Positions 1 to 9,260 of a stretch of DNA of 64,000 nt are shown piece by piece (position 1 is the first letter of the stretch; each line of letters starts with the position of its first letter). Both the position numbers and the translations under genes were made by a program. Under the pieces are notes generated by a model. The model did not search any database and was not told where the DNA came from. It saw only the letters and a list, made by a program, of their open reading frames with translations. Source of the DNA: Rhizobium sp. LC145 (GTDB lineage Bacteria > Pseudomonadota > Alphaproteobacteria > Rhizobiales > Rhizobiaceae); the NCBI RefSeq assembly GCF_001005825.1, contig NZ_LBHV01000004.1, positions 310,001 to 374,000 of the forward strand. The letters run 5' to 3'.

Positions 1-178
1 TGAGCGGCTTCAACTCGTGATAGTCGCGTACGAAGCCGTCCTCATCGAGCTCGGCGGCGGCAAGCTCCACCACGACGATATAGTTATGGCCGTGCAGCCG
101 GGCGCATTGATGGTCGGCCGGCAGATGCGTGAGCTGATGCGAGGCGGAAAAGTGGAACTCCTTGGTGATCCGGTACAT
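1..178 (-). CDS. queD: 6-carboxy-5,6,7,8-tetrahydropterin synthase QueD (partial, C-terminus outside window)
   Basis: Only the first 59 codons lie in the window. The reading starts at 178 on the minus strand and runs off the left edge. The N-terminus shows the family pattern FHFSASHQL (His14), then CARLHGHNY (Cys25, His29, His31). These match the zinc-binding histidines and the catalytic cysteine of the QueD/PTPS fold. QueD turns 7,8-dihydroneopterin triphosphate into 6-carboxytetrahydropterin, the second step towards preQ0 and queuosine. The ATG overlaps the TGA of queC as ATGA, so the two are translationally coupled in one operon. queE often follows in such operons but would lie outside the window. 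Confidence 0.9.
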   Translation of the reverse strand, partial: MYRITKEFHFSASHQLTHLPADHQCARLHGHNYIVVVELAAAELDEDGFVRDYHELKPL

Positions 179-888
179 CAGCGGACCTCCTCGGCCCGGA
201 AGCCTTCGGTCGCGGCGATCCAGAAATCCGGGTCCTCGTATTCCGTCGGGTCGGCGATACCGGCCAGATGAAAGGCTTCCCGCCGCTCCACGCAGGTGCC
301 GCAGCGGCCACAATGCCGCTCGCCGCCCTTGTAGCAGGACCAGGTTTCGGCAAAGGGCGTGCCATGGGCCGCACCATCCTTCACGATCTCGGCCTTCGAT
401 CCATGGACATAGGGCGCCAAAAGCTTCACCGAGGCATAGCCTTCCAGCGCATGGTCCTGCATCGCCTGGAAGGCGTCGATGAAGCCGGGGCGGCAATCGG
501 GATAGATGAAGTGGTCGCCGCCATGGACGGCGATCGCCACCGCGTCCGCCTCGCGCGCCGCCGCCACGCCGAAGGCGATTGCCAGCATGATGGCGTTGCG
601 GTTCGGAACCACGGTGATGCGCATGGTCTCTTCCGCATAGTGCCCGTCCGGCACATCCACGTCGTCGGTGAGCGCCGAGCCGGTCAGCCGGCTGCCGATG
701 CCCCGCATGTCGATGATTTCGTGGAAGACGCCGAGCCTTTGCGCGCAGGCGGCGGCATAATCGAGCTCCTTGCGGTGCCGCTGGCCGTAATCGAAGGAGA
801 TCAGTCCGATAAGTTCGTGTTCCGCAGCGATTCTGTGCGCGAGCGAAACGGAGTCCAGTCCGCCGGAGCAGACGACGATGGTTTTCAT
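178..888 (-). CDS. queC: 7-cyano-7-deazaguanine synthase QueC
   Basis: A 236-residue cytoplasmic enzyme that makes preQ0 from 7-carboxy-7-deazaguanine, ATP and ammonia, on the pathway to queuosine in tRNA. The PP-loop SGGLDS is at residues 8-13. The C-terminal zinc site has Cys185, Cys193, Cys196 and Cys199 in the order CYKGGERHC-GRC-GTC. Length and motif order are normal for the family. The ATG at 888 has AAGGA at 898-902 (minus strand) nine bases upstream. That ribosome-binding site is also the 3' end of a candidate preQ1-I aptamer, so pathway product probably controls initiation. queD follows with an ATGA overlap. Confidence 0.96.
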   Translation of the reverse strand: MKTIVVCSGGLDSVSLAHRIAAEHELIGLISFDYGQRHRKELDYAAACAQRLGVFHEIIDMRGIGSRLTGSALTDDVDVPDGHYAEETMRITVVPNRNAIMLAIAFGVAAAREADAVAIAVHGGDHFIYPDCRPGFIDAFQAMQDHALEGYASVKLLAPYVHGSKAEIVKDGAAHGTPFAETWSCYKGGERHCGRCGTCVERREAFHLAGIADPTEYEDPDFWIAATEGFRAEEVR

Positions 889-897
889 AGTCAGGTG

Positions 898-928
898 TCC
901 TTGTTTTGTCCGGGTAGGCTGCGACCGG
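898..928 (-). promoter_or_regulatory. Candidate preQ1-I riboswitch in the queC leader
   Basis: Read on the minus strand from 928 to 898, the leader has CCGG, then TCGCAG, then CCTA, then CCCGG, then ACAAAACAAGGA, ending nine bases before the queC ATG. The core GGTCGCAG, a pyrimidine/A linker, CCC and an A-rich tail ending in AAGG resemble the compact translational preQ1-I aptamer known from Thermoanaerobacter. The P1 stem (CCGG with CCGG) is only four pairs, and the A-rich tail is about three bases shorter than in that example. Identity rests on recalled consensus plus position upstream of a preQ1-pathway gene. The tail contains the Shine-Dalgarno, which suggests translational repression when ligand is bound. 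Confidence 0.72.
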
Positions 929-1126
929 TCTTCAAGGCGGCCTCTTTAGAGACTGAGGCCCGCCGCGTCAAACATCCTGTGCAAAGTTCCCGCAACCCAC
1001 CAGAACTACTGGGTACTGCTTCCCGGATTCGGGTATAAGGGCGGCAAGGACCGTGCTTGTGAACGGCGCGGCGTGTCGACAGCATTGCGCAGCGGGACGC
1101 ATCACAGCCCCCATAGGAGGGAATTC

Positions 1127-2143
1127 ATGGTTCTGGATGGCTTCGATATCTTCGTGCTGATACTGGTCCTGTTGGTCATCCTGGTGCTGTTCGCCGGCAT
1201 CAAGACCGTGCCCCAGGGCTATCGCTACACGGTGGAACGCTTCGGCCGCTACACGCGCACGCTCGATCCCGGCCTCAACATCATCACCCCCTTCATCGAA
1301 CGCATCGGCGCGCGCATGAACGTGATGGAACAGGTGCTCGACATACCCACCCAGGAAGTCATCACCAAGGACAATGCCAGCGTCTCGGCCGATGCCGTTG
1401 CCTTCTACCAGGTGCTGAACCCCGCCCAGGCCGCCTATCAGATTTCCGATCTCGAAAACGCCATCCAGAACCTCACCATGACCAATATCCGCTCGGTCAT
1501 GGGCTCGATGGACCTCGACGCGCTGCTTTCCAACCGCGATGTCATCAACGAGCGGCTGCTGCGGGTGGTGGACGAGGCGGTCGGCCCCTGGGGCATCAAG
1601 GTCACCCGCATCGAGATCAAGGACATCCGCCCGCCGACCGACCTGGTGGATGCGATGGCGCGGCAGATGAAGGCCGAGCGCGAGAAGCGCGCCCAGGTGC
1701 TGGAGGCCGAAGGTTCCCGCAATGCGCAGATCCTGCGCGCCGAGGGCGCCAAACAGGCCGCCGTCCTCAAGGCGGAAGGCGAACGCGAGGCTGCCTTCCG
1801 CGAGGCCGAGGCCCGCGAGCGCCTGGCGGAAGCGGAAGCCAAGGCCACCCGCTCGGTTTCCGAGGCGATCGCCGCCGGCGACATACACGCCATCAATTAC
1901 TTCGTCGCCCAGAAATACACCGAGGCGCTGACGGAAATCGGCACAGCGTCCAACAGCAAGATCATCCTGATGCCTCTCGAGGCCTCGTCGCTGATCGGTT
2001 CGCTCGGCGGTATCGGCGCGATCGCCAGGGAAGTCTTCGGAGATAGCGGGGCTGCGCCCGCCCCGGCGTCTGCTCGGCCCCGCGCAGCGCCGCCGCGCAC
2101 CACGCCACCCGTCAGGCCCTCCACCCCACCGTCAGAGACCTGA
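1127..2143 (+). CDS. SPFH/band 7 family membrane protein (QmcA/stomatin-like)
   Basis: A 338-residue protein. The start chosen is ATG 1127 because AGGAGG lies just upstream (1116-1121); an in-frame start at 1073 has no such site. One hydrophobic segment at residues 8-25 anchors the N-terminus. A band 7/SPFH domain follows (about 28-210). Next is a long charged Ala/Glu/Arg-rich stretch with repeated AEG units (about 190-260), typical of the coiled coil that drives oligomeric ring assembly. The tail is Pro/Ala-rich. The family scaffolds membrane microdomains and often regulates proteases. The NfeD-type gene begins three bases after this stop, the usual stomatin/NfeD pairing. Divergent from queC. 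Confidence 0.93.
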   Translation: MVLDGFDIFVLILVLLVILVLFAGIKTVPQGYRYTVERFGRYTRTLDPGLNIITPFIERIGARMNVMEQVLDIPTQEVITKDNASVSADAVAFYQVLNPAQAAYQISDLENAIQNLTMTNIRSVMGSMDLDALLSNRDVINERLLRVVDEAVGPWGIKVTRIEIKDIRPPTDLVDAMARQMKAEREKRAQVLEAEGSRNAQILRAEGAKQAAVLKAEGEREAAFREAEARERLAEAEAKATRSVSEAIAAGDIHAINYFVAQKYTEALTEIGTASNSKIILMPLEASSLIGSLGGIGAIAREVFGDSGAAPAPASARPRAAPPRTTPPVRPSTPPSET

Positions 2144-2146
2144 GCC

Positions 2147-2611
2147 ATGGTCCAGTCGCTCGCCGCTGAACTCGGGCCCTGGAGCTGGTGGATCGTCGGC
2201 CTCGTGCTACTGGCCGCCGAACTCGTCGCGCCCGGCGTCTTCCTGATCTGGATCGGGCTTGCGGCGATCGTCGTCGGCATCCTCTCCCTGCTCCTGTGGG
2301 GGACGCCCTTCTGGTCCTGGCAGGTGCAATTCCTGGTCTTCGCCGTGCTTTCGGTCGTATTCGCCCTGGCTGGTCGCCGCTTCTACGCCCGCGACAATCA
2401 CACAAGCGACGAGCCGATGCTCAACCGGCGCGGCGAAAGCCTGATCGGCCGCACAGCCACGCTTGCCGAACCGATCACGGAAGGGCGCGGGCGGATTCGT
2501 CTGGACGATACCTGGTGGGCGGTCATGGGGCCGGATCTGCCGGCCGGCACGCGGGTAAAGGTGGTTTCATCAACCAGTAGCGGTCTGACCGTCGAAGCCT
2601 CGGATATCTGA
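2147..2611 (+). CDS. NfeD-like membrane protein (partner of SPFH protein)
   Basis: A 154-residue protein starting three bases after the SPFH gene, so the two are almost certainly co-transcribed. Hydrophobic segments cover roughly residues 12-75 (two to three helices). The soluble C-terminus from about residue 95 (SLIGRTATLAEPITEGRGRI...) looks like the small OB-fold of the NfeD C-terminal domain. No ClpP-class serine-protease domain is present, so this is the short, non-proteolytic form. It presumably works with the SPFH protein at the inner membrane; the exact role is not known. Convergent with kdsD, 50 bases away. Confidence 0.9.
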   Translation: MVQSLAAELGPWSWWIVGLVLLAAELVAPGVFLIWIGLAAIVVGILSLLLWGTPFWSWQVQFLVFAVLSVVFALAGRRFYARDNHTSDEPMLNRRGESLIGRTATLAEPITEGRGRIRLDDTWWAVMGPDLPAGTRVKVVSSTSSGLTVEASDI

Positions 2612-2661
2612 AAAGACCGCCTCCGCGACGCCGACGCAGAGCTTTACTCCGAAGTGCCTTG

Positions 2662-3702
2662 TCAGGCGACGCCGACGCGCAGCAGGTCGTGGAAATGCAC
2701 GATGCCGACCGGCCGCCGGTCCTCGTCGGTGACGATCAGGGCGGAAATATTGTGCTTGTTGAGCAGCCCCATGGCCGCGGTGGCAAGCATGTCTTCCGTC
2801 ACCGTCTTCGGATTGCCGGTCATGATGTCGTCGACCACCATCTGCGAGAGATTGAGGTTCAGGCCGCGCGCAAGGTCGCCATCGGTGACGATGCCGCAAA
2901 GCCGGCCTTCCTCGTCGAGCACGCCGACGCAGCCGAAGCGCATTTGCGAAAGCGTCATCACCGCCGTCGGCAAGGGCGTGCCCTTCTCTACGAGCGGAAT
3001 GCGATCGCCGCGATGCATGAGGTCTCCGACCCGGCTCAGCATCGCGCCGAGCTTGCCGCCCGGATGGAAGACGCGGAAATCGAGCGCGGTGAATCCCCGA
3101 GCTTCGAGCAGCGCCACGGCCAGCGCATCGCCGATCGCAAGCTGCATGATGGCCGATGTGGTGGGCGCCAGCCCGTGCGGGCAGGCCTCCTGCTCCTTCG
3201 GCAGCAGCAGAACGATATCGGAAAGGCGCGCGAGCGTGGAAGCCGCACCGGAGGTGATCGATACCAGCGGAATGGAGAAGCGGCGGCAGAAGCTGACGAT
3301 CCCCTGAAGTTCGGCGGTCTCCCCGCCCCAGGAAAGGGCGAGCACCACGTCCTCGGAAGTAATCATGCCGAGATCGCCATGGCTGGCCTCGGCCGCATGA
3401 ACGAAGGACGACGGCGTTCCGGTGGACGCGAAGGAGGCAGCGATCTTCACGCCGATATGCCCGCTCTTGCCGACCCCGGTAACGATGACCCGTCCCTTGA
3501 TGCCGCCGATCAGTTCGACGGCCTTTCGGAACGGCTCGGCAAGCTCATTGCGCAGCGCGTTCTCGAGGGCCTCGAGCCCCTGTCTTTCAATAGAGACTGT
3601 CCGAATGGCGGAATCGACCAAGTCCATCTCGACGATTTTTAGAGCTCTCTTGATCATGCTGCCGTTTAGCGTGTTTCGCCGCTCAAGTCCATTGGCATCC
3701 AT
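2662..3702 (-). CDS. kdsD: D-arabinose-5-phosphate isomerase, KpsF/GutQ family
   Basis: A 346-residue enzyme interconverting ribulose-5-phosphate and arabinose-5-phosphate, the entry step to Kdo for lipopolysaccharide. The SIS sugar-isomerase domain occupies about residues 50-190. It has the glycine-rich phosphate-binding segment VTGVGKSGHIG and the region AEASHGDLGMI carrying the expected catalytic His. Two CBS domains follow (about 220-275 and 285-346), giving the normal KpsF architecture. The start could instead be the Met at residue 16, because the first 15 residues are poorly conserved-looking. Divergent from the outer-membrane barrel gene at 3815. Confidence 0.93.
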   Translation of the reverse strand: MDANGLERRNTLNGSMIKRALKIVEMDLVDSAIRTVSIERQGLEALENALRNELAEPFRKAVELIGGIKGRVIVTGVGKSGHIGVKIAASFASTGTPSSFVHAAEASHGDLGMITSEDVVLALSWGGETAELQGIVSFCRRFSIPLVSITSGAASTLARLSDIVLLLPKEQEACPHGLAPTTSAIMQLAIGDALAVALLEARGFTALDFRVFHPGGKLGAMLSRVGDLMHRGDRIPLVEKGTPLPTAVMTLSQMRFGCVGVLDEEGRLCGIVTDGDLARGLNLNLSQMVVDDIMTGNPKTVTEDMLATAAMGLLNKHNISALIVTDEDRRPVGIVHFHDLLRVGVA

Positions 3703-3814
3703 TTACAGCCATTTACCTTCCGTGACCCTGTTCCACAGCAAATTCAGTTGGACAACCAATAATTAACCACATGGCTTTACGTTTGGGTAAGCTTTCGGGT
3801 GCCCAGGCAGGTTC

Positions 3815-5344
3815 ATGGCAATCAGCGGCAAAACAGGTGCAACGCTTCCTCGGCGCGGGAGACCGCTCGCGCTGCTGCTTGCCTGTTCCGTGCTCGTCCA
3901 GCCGCTGCATGCAGGTGCGCAAAGCGTCTTCCCGCCGCAGGAGACAGCCGGCGCCACCGGCACGCCCATTATCGGCCGCTCCGCCTGGCCGGGCGCGGTG
4001 CCGCCGGCGGATGGCGCTCCCGATGCCACCGATCCATTGGGGGCGAACACTGTCGATCCCGGAACCGATACCTCGCTTGCCGGCGATGCCCGGCTTCGCA
4101 TGGGCGAAACCTCCGCGGGTACCGCCGGGGAGGCCTCTTACGCGGCAGACCTGAACCAGCCCTACGAAGAGGATGACAACCTACCCGCCGGACCGATCGA
4201 GGGAGATCAAACACCGCGCGCGGAAGTCGATGCGACCGGCATTCGGCTCGGCACCTTTCTTCTCCGCCCCTCGGTGAACCAGAGCGTCAACACCGAACGG
4301 CGCTCGGGGGGGACAGACGAAAAGCGGAACTATCTCGCCACCACGGTTCGCGGCACGCTCACCTCCGACTGGGCGCGCCATGCGCTGACGGTCAACGGCG
4401 AAGGCACATTCGAGCGGACGATCAGCGGGGACCGAGAGAACGAGCCGGAAGCGCGCATTGATGCCGATCTGCGGCTGGACCTTGCGGGCGATACCGTCGC
4501 CCACCTCACCGGCGGCTATGGTTTCGAGCGCGAGGATAACGACGATCCGAACGCCATCGGCGGCGCGGCCACTCAGTCCGGCGTGCACCAGTTCGATGGC
4601 GGCCTCTCGGTCGAGCGCGATCTCGGCGTGATTCGCGGTCTTGCGGCGGTCGCCGTCAGCCGCGAGATCTATACGGAAGCCAAACTCAGGGACGGCACGA
4701 CCGTCGACCTCAGCGATCGCGACCGCACCGGCATCGATGGCAGGCTGAGGCTCGGCTACGAACTCTCCCCGGCCCTGATACCCTTCGTGGAAGTGGCGAC
4801 CGGCCGGACCTTCTATGACGAGAGGCGCGATAGCGCCGGTTACGCCCGTTCCTCGCGCAGCTATGCGGCGCGCGGCGGCGTGGAATTCGATTTCGGCGAA
4901 AAGCTGCATGGCGAGATCGGCGCGGGCTACGAGACCACGCGCTATGACGACGACCGCCTCGCCTCGCTCGATGCCGTCACCTTCGATGGCCTCGTGGCCT
5001 GGTCGCCGAAGCGCGGCACCGATGTCAATATCGGGCTGGCGACGACCATGCAGGATGCGACCGCGCCCGGCCAGAGCGGCTGGGTGGAATATGCGCTGAC
5101 GGCGGAGGTTACGCACCAGCTCCGCAGCAATCTCGTGGCCCGCTTGAGCGGCGGAACGACGCTGCGCGACTTTTCCGGCGAAACCTCCAGCGAGACTGGC
5201 TGGATCACCGGGGCCGGGCTGACCTGGAGCATCAGCCGCTATCTCGATCTCACCGGCGATGTTGAATACGAGCGCAACGAAAATTCGGGCCGCGCCAGCG
5301 ACAATATCTTCCGCGCCGGTGTCGGCCTCACGCTGCGCCGCTGA
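3815..5344 (+). CDS. Outer-membrane beta-barrel protein (BBP2_2-like)
   Basis: A 509-residue secreted protein. Residues 1-37 form a signal peptide with an Arg-containing n-region (PRRGRP), hydrophobic core and HAGAQS cleavage region. Residues 38-130 are Pro/Gly/Asp-rich and low in complexity. From about residue 140 to the end the sequence alternates polar and aromatic residues in short strands, ending FRAGVGLTLRR, as expected of a transmembrane barrel. It resembles the putative beta-barrel porin 2 group common in rhizobia. I see no motif that gives a substrate. The 112-base divergent spacer to kdsD should hold both promoters. Confidence 0.82.
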   Translation: MAISGKTGATLPRRGRPLALLLACSVLVQPLHAGAQSVFPPQETAGATGTPIIGRSAWPGAVPPADGAPDATDPLGANTVDPGTDTSLAGDARLRMGETSAGTAGEASYAADLNQPYEEDDNLPAGPIEGDQTPRAEVDATGIRLGTFLLRPSVNQSVNTERRSGGTDEKRNYLATTVRGTLTSDWARHALTVNGEGTFERTISGDRENEPEARIDADLRLDLAGDTVAHLTGGYGFEREDNDDPNAIGGAATQSGVHQFDGGLSVERDLGVIRGLAAVAVSREIYTEAKLRDGTTVDLSDRDRTGIDGRLRLGYELSPALIPFVEVATGRTFYDERRDSAGYARSSRSYAARGGVEFDFGEKLHGEIGAGYETTRYDDDRLASLDAVTFDGLVAWSPKRGTDVNIGLATTMQDATAPGQSGWVEYALTAEVTHQLRSNLVARLSGGTTLRDFSGETSSETGWITGAGLTWSISRYLDLTGDVEYERNENSGRASDNIFRAGVGLTLRR

Positions 5345-5521
5345 CGCTTTTCGAGCGGCCGCTTTTCACCAGATATGGGTTTCCTGAACGGTGAAGCCAC
5401 CAAATGTGAACCGTCTCGGCCTTCCAAACTTCGCAGATGCAGCATATTAGGGCGCAGGCGGAGAAAATCCCGCCGCACCGCAGCATCGACTGCGCCTTTG
5501 TGTGTGTAGGAAGGTTTGAAC

Positions 5522-6808
5522 GTGGCTAGTTATTCCAATAGCAGCGTTACGACGGGCGGAAACAGCTCCGCTGCCGGGTCGAGCGCCAACAATTATCAAT
5601 TCGCACTGATTGCCCTCACCACCCTGTTCTTCATGTGGGGCTTCATCACCTGCCTGAACGACATTCTCATCCCGCATCTGAAGAGCGTCTTCTCGCTGAA
5701 CTATACGCAGTCCATGCTGATTCAGCTCTGCTTCTTCGGCGCCTATTTCATCGTGTCGCTTCCCGCCGGCGCGCTCGTGAAGCGCATCAGCTACAAATGG
5801 GGCATCGTGGTCGGGCTCCTCGTCGCGGCAGTCGGCTGCGCGCTTTTCATTCCAGCGGCCAGCTACCGCGTCTACGGGCTCTTCCTCGGCGCTCTCTTCG
5901 TGCTTGCCGCCGGAATCACCGTGCTGCAGGTCGCGGCCAATCCCTACGTCACGGCACTCGGCGCGCCGGAAAGTGCGGCAAGCCGGCTGACGCTCACCCA
6001 GGCGTTCAATTCGCTCGGCACCACGCTCGCCCCCATGTTCGGCGCCTTCCTCATCCTCTCGGCCGCAACCGCGAGCCTGCCGGGCGCAAGCCCCGAACAG
6101 ATGGATGCGCTCCGGGCGGTCGAGGCGGATGCCGTCCGCTTCCCCTATCTCCTTCTCGCCGTCGCCTTCATCGTCCTGGCCGCGATTTTCGCCGCCTTGA
6201 AACTCCCGAACGTCGATGAGGAAGAGACCGAAGCCGCAGGCGTCAAGGAAGGCTCCGCCTGGAGCTACCGCCATCTGGTGCTCGGCGCGATCGGCATCTT
6301 CGTCTATGTCGGCGCGGAAGTCAGCATCGGCAGCTTCCTGGTGAATTTCCTCGGTGAGCCGACGATCGCCGGCATGCCGGAGGCCGAAGCAGCCCATTAC
6401 GTCGCCTATTTCTGGGGTGGCGCTATGGTCGGCCGTTTCATCGGTTCGGTAGCGATGCGCTACATCAACGACGGCAAGGCGCTCGCCTTCAATGCCGCCA
6501 TTGTCATACTGCTTCTTCTCGTCACGATCCTGACGAGCGGCAAGCTGGCCATGTGGACCGTGCTGGCCATCGGTCTCTTCAATTCCATCATGTTCCCGAC
6601 GATCTTCAGCCTGGCATTGAAGGGTCTTGGCCGCCACACCAGCCAGGGCTCCGGCATCCTGTGCCTTGCGATCGTCGGCGGCGCGCTTCTGCCCGTCGTC
6701 CAGGGCGCCCTTGCCGATACGGTCGGCATTCAGCATGCCTTCGTGCTGCCGATCCTCTGCTATCTCTACATCGCCTTCTACGGCGTGAAGGGACACAAGC
6801 CGGTCTGA
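5522..6808 (+). CDS. Sugar MFS transporter, FucP/GluP family
   Basis: An inner-membrane permease of about 428 residues with 12 predicted helices. The start taken is GTG 5522 because AGGAAGG at 5508-5514 sits seven bases upstream; TTG 5516 is too close to that site. Characteristic segments are [12 protein letters not shown] in helix 1 and the helix 4 region [13 protein letters not shown], both typical of the fucose/glucose-galactose proton symporters (COG0738 type). The N-terminal 20 residues are Ser/Asn-rich. Substrate is likely a hexose or deoxyhexose but cannot be fixed. The gene stands alone and converges with galU on a shared terminator. Confidence 0.9.
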   Translation: MASYSNSSVTTGGNSSAAGSSANNYQFALIALTTLFFMWGFITCLNDILIPHLKSVFSLNYTQSMLIQLCFFGAYFIVSLPAGALVKRISYKWGIVVGLLVAAVGCALFIPAASYRVYGLFLGALFVLAAGITVLQVAANPYVTALGAPESAASRLTLTQAFNSLGTTLAPMFGAFLILSAATASLPGASPEQMDALRAVEADAVRFPYLLLAVAFIVLAAIFAALKLPNVDEEETEAAGVKEGSAWSYRHLVLGAIGIFVYVGAEVSIGSFLVNFLGEPTIAGMPEAEAAHYVAYFWGGAMVGRFIGSVAMRYINDGKALAFNAAIVILLLLVTILTSGKLAMWTVLAIGLFNSIMFPTIFSLALKGLGRHTSQGSGILCLAIVGGALLPVVQGALADTVGIQHAFVLPILCYLYIAFYGVKGHKPV

Positions 6809-6843
6809 TCGCGCAGGTCCCGCTCCGCGACTTGCAAGCAATA

Positions 6844-6875
6844 AAAAGCCCTCGCGGTCTCCCGCGAGGGCTTTT
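6844..6875. terminator. Bidirectional rho-independent terminator between the sugar permease and galU
   Basis: The perfect inverted repeat GCCCTCGCGG / CCGCGAGGGC (6848-6857 and 6862-6871) has a four-base loop. It is flanked by AAAA on the left and TTTT on the right, so it works on either strand. It sits between the convergent permease (stop at 6808) and galU (stop at 6899). Confidence 0.93.
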
Positions 6876-6898
6876 CGTTTGGATAGATCGAGCGGTCT

Positions 6899-7786
6899 TT
6901 ACTTGAGGCCGGATACCATCGCCTTCAACGGCCCTTCGATCGCCGGGCGGATATCCTGGCGCTGCAGGGCGAATGCGAGGTTCGCCAGGATGAAACCGTC
7001 CTTGGCGCCACAGTCGTATGTCTCGCCCTTGAAGTGGTAAGCCGCGAATTCCTGTGCCTTGGCGAGCGCCAGCATGCCGTCGGTAAGCTGGATTTCGTTG
7101 CCGGCCCCCCGCTCCTGCGTCTCCAGGATCTTGAAGATTTCCGGCTGCAGGATGTAGCGGCCGTTGATGTAGAAATTCGACGGCGCGGTGCCCTTGGCGG
7201 GCTTTTCCACCATCTGGGTGATCTTGAAGCCCTCGTTACCGACCGCGGAACCCTTGCCGACGATGCCGTATTTGTGGGCCTGGTCCGGATCGCACTCCTG
7301 CACGGCCAGAACGTTCCCGCCGGTCTGGTCGTAGAGTTCCACCATGCCCTTGAGGCAGCTTTTTTCCGAAGACATGATCATGTCCGGCAGAAGCACTGCG
7401 AACGGCTCGTCGCCGACGATGTCGCGCGCGCACCAGACCGCATGGCCGAGCCCGAGCGGAACCTGCTGGCGCGTGAAGCTTGCGGTACCGGCCGTCGGCA
7501 GGAGATCGGAAAGCAGGGTCAGCTCGGCATTCTTGTTGCGCTCGCGCAGCATCTGCTCCAGCTCGTACTGGATGTCGAAATAGTCCTCGATGACCCCCTT
7601 GCCGCGGCCGGTCACGAAGACGAAGTGCTCGATGCCCGCCTGGGCCGCTTCATCCACCACATACTGGATGACCGGCTTGTCGACGACGGTGAGCATCTCC
7701 TTCGGCACTGCCTTGGTCGCGGGCAGGAAACGTGTCCCAAGGCCGGCAACCGGAAAAACTGCTTTTCTGATCTTCTTCTGTCCCAC
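6899..7786 (-). CDS. galU: UTP--glucose-1-phosphate uridylyltransferase
   Basis: A 295-residue enzyme making UDP-glucose from UTP and glucose-1-phosphate, for exopolysaccharide, LPS and osmoregulated glucans. The nucleotidyltransferase signature [20 protein letters not shown] is at the N-terminus, followed by a [10 protein letters not shown] segment, as in GalU. The start is placed at GTG 7786: an AGGAGG lies five bases before it. A start at ATG 7804 would put that ribosome site inside the coding sequence. It works upstream of the glycogen and envelope genes found elsewhere in the window, sharing the glucose-1-phosphate pool with pgm and glgC. Confidence 0.96.
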   Translation of the reverse strand: MGQKKIRKAVFPVAGLGTRFLPATKAVPKEMLTVVDKPVIQYVVDEAAQAGIEHFVFVTGRGKGVIEDYFDIQYELEQMLRERNKNAELTLLSDLLPTAGTASFTRQQVPLGLGHAVWCARDIVGDEPFAVLLPDMIMSSEKSCLKGMVELYDQTGGNVLAVQECDPDQAHKYGIVGKGSAVGNEGFKITQMVEKPAKGTAPSNFYINGRYILQPEIFKILETQERGAGNEIQLTDGMLALAKAQEFAAYHFKGETYDCGAKDGFILANLAFALQRQDIRPAIEGPLKAMVSGLK

Positions 7787-7966
7787 GCATACCTCCTGCG
7801 GCATTTTCGATGTGAGCCTTTACTAACGGTTTGCTGCCGTTTCGCAAAGAGTGCGCTCGTCCTCTCTCTATGGTAAAGAATTTGTTGACTCTATGATGCT
7901 AATCGGTCGTGGAGCCGCTTTGAGCACTCGCCGATGTTAACACAAGAGCAACGGACACGACTGCCG

Positions 7967-9187
7967 ATGACCATGTTTCGCACCAATCGCTTTCGCGGGC
8001 TTGTTTTCTCTCTGATCGTAGGCATTGCCGCCGCGACAACTCCGATAGATGCCCGGGCCAACGACAGCTTCAAGTCCTGGATCGCAAAATTCTATCAGAC
8101 GGCCGCGGCAAGCGGCATCAGCCGCTCGACCTATGAAAAGGCATTCGCAGGCATCACGGAACCTGATTCGGCGGTTCTGGACAAAGCGAACTATCAGCCG
8201 GAGTTCAAGGCGAAGATCTGGGACTATCTGGATTCGCGGGTGAACCCCTATACCGTTCGCATCGGCCGAGAAATGAAGGCCAAGCACGGCTCGACGCTCA
8301 ATGCGATGGAACGCCATTTCGGCGTCGACAAGCACATACTGCTCGCCATCTGGTCGATGGAATCGAATTATGGCGCGGTGCTCGAAAAGCCGGACCGGCT
8401 GCATTACGTGCCACAGGCGCTCGCGACCCTTGCATGGGGCGATCCCAAGCGCGCGAAGTTCGCCCGCAACCAGTTGATCGCGGCGCTGAAGATCCTGCAG
8501 GCCGGTGATATCACCCCGAAGCACCTCACCGGCTCCTGGGCCGGCGCCATGGGGCACACGCAATTCATCCCGACCAGCTATCTCCTCTATGCGATCGATG
8601 CCGATGGCAACGGCCGCCGCGATATCTGGAACTCCATTCCGGATGCGCTGGCGACGTCGGCCAATCTTCTCGCCAAGAACGGCTGGCAATCCGGCAAGAC
8701 CTGGGGCTATGAAGCCGTCGCGCCTTCCGGCGCTGCAAAATACGAAGGGCAGACGAAGACGCTCGCCCAATGGGCGGCCCTCGGTTTTGCTCGCCCCAAC
8801 GGCAAGGGCTTTCCCCGCGGCTCCGATCGTGCCGAGCTGAAGATGCTCGGCGGTCCCAACGCTCCTGCCTTCCTGGTGCTGAGGAATTTCTTCGTCATCA
8901 AGCGTTACAATGCCGCCGACAGCTATGCGCTCGCGGTCGGCCTGCTGGCCGATGAGATCGCCGGGCATGGCGGCGTGCATCAGCGCTGGCCCCGCCCGAA
9001 CGGCACCTTGGACGTGAAGGAAAAATTCGAGCTGCAGAGCAAGCTCAAGGAACTCGGCTATTACGACGGCGAGATCGACGGCAATTTCGGCTCCGGCTCG
9101 AAGGCCGCCATCTCGGCGATCCAGCAGAGGCTGGGCATGCAGTCGGATGGTGAGCCCTCGCAATCGCTTCTCGAAGCCTTGCGTTGA
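7967..9187 (+). CDS. Lytic murein transglycosylase, MltB family
   Basis: A periplasmic peptidoglycan-cleaving enzyme of about 406 residues. The signal peptide MTMFRTNRFRG... ends near TPIDARA. The MltB-type catalytic domain has the general-acid Glu in WSMESNYG (about residue 132), then the family segment GSWAGAMGHTQFIPTSY. The C-terminus is a peptidoglycan-binding type 1 domain (about 345-406, LKELGYYDGEIDGNFG). No lipobox is visible, so it is likely soluble. An upstream in-frame ATG at 7934 would add 11 residues before the signal peptide; I prefer 7967 because it gives a normal n-region, but neither start has a strong ribosome site. Confidence 0.92.
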   Translation: MTMFRTNRFRGLVFSLIVGIAAATTPIDARANDSFKSWIAKFYQTAAASGISRSTYEKAFAGITEPDSAVLDKANYQPEFKAKIWDYLDSRVNPYTVRIGREMKAKHGSTLNAMERHFGVDKHILLAIWSMESNYGAVLEKPDRLHYVPQALATLAWGDPKRAKFARNQLIAALKILQAGDITPKHLTGSWAGAMGHTQFIPTSYLLYAIDADGNGRRDIWNSIPDALATSANLLAKNGWQSGKTWGYEAVAPSGAAKYEGQTKTLAQWAALGFARPNGKGFPRGSDRAELKMLGGPNAPAFLVLRNFFVIKRYNAADSYALAVGLLADEIAGHGGVHQRWPRPNGTLDVKEKFELQSKLKELGYYDGEIDGNFGSGSKAAISAIQQRLGMQSDGEPSQSLLEALR

Positions 9188-9260
9188 CAAATGCTTGCTC
9201 GCGCCCAAGATCGCTCCTATGAGAGCGATCTGCCGGGGGGCGAGAGCGAACGGCTGAACC

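Noticed and set aside
5354..5366. AGCGGCCGCT palindrome followed by TTTC after the outer-membrane barrel gene
   Set aside because: Only ten bases with no loop and a three-T tail; too weak to call a terminator.
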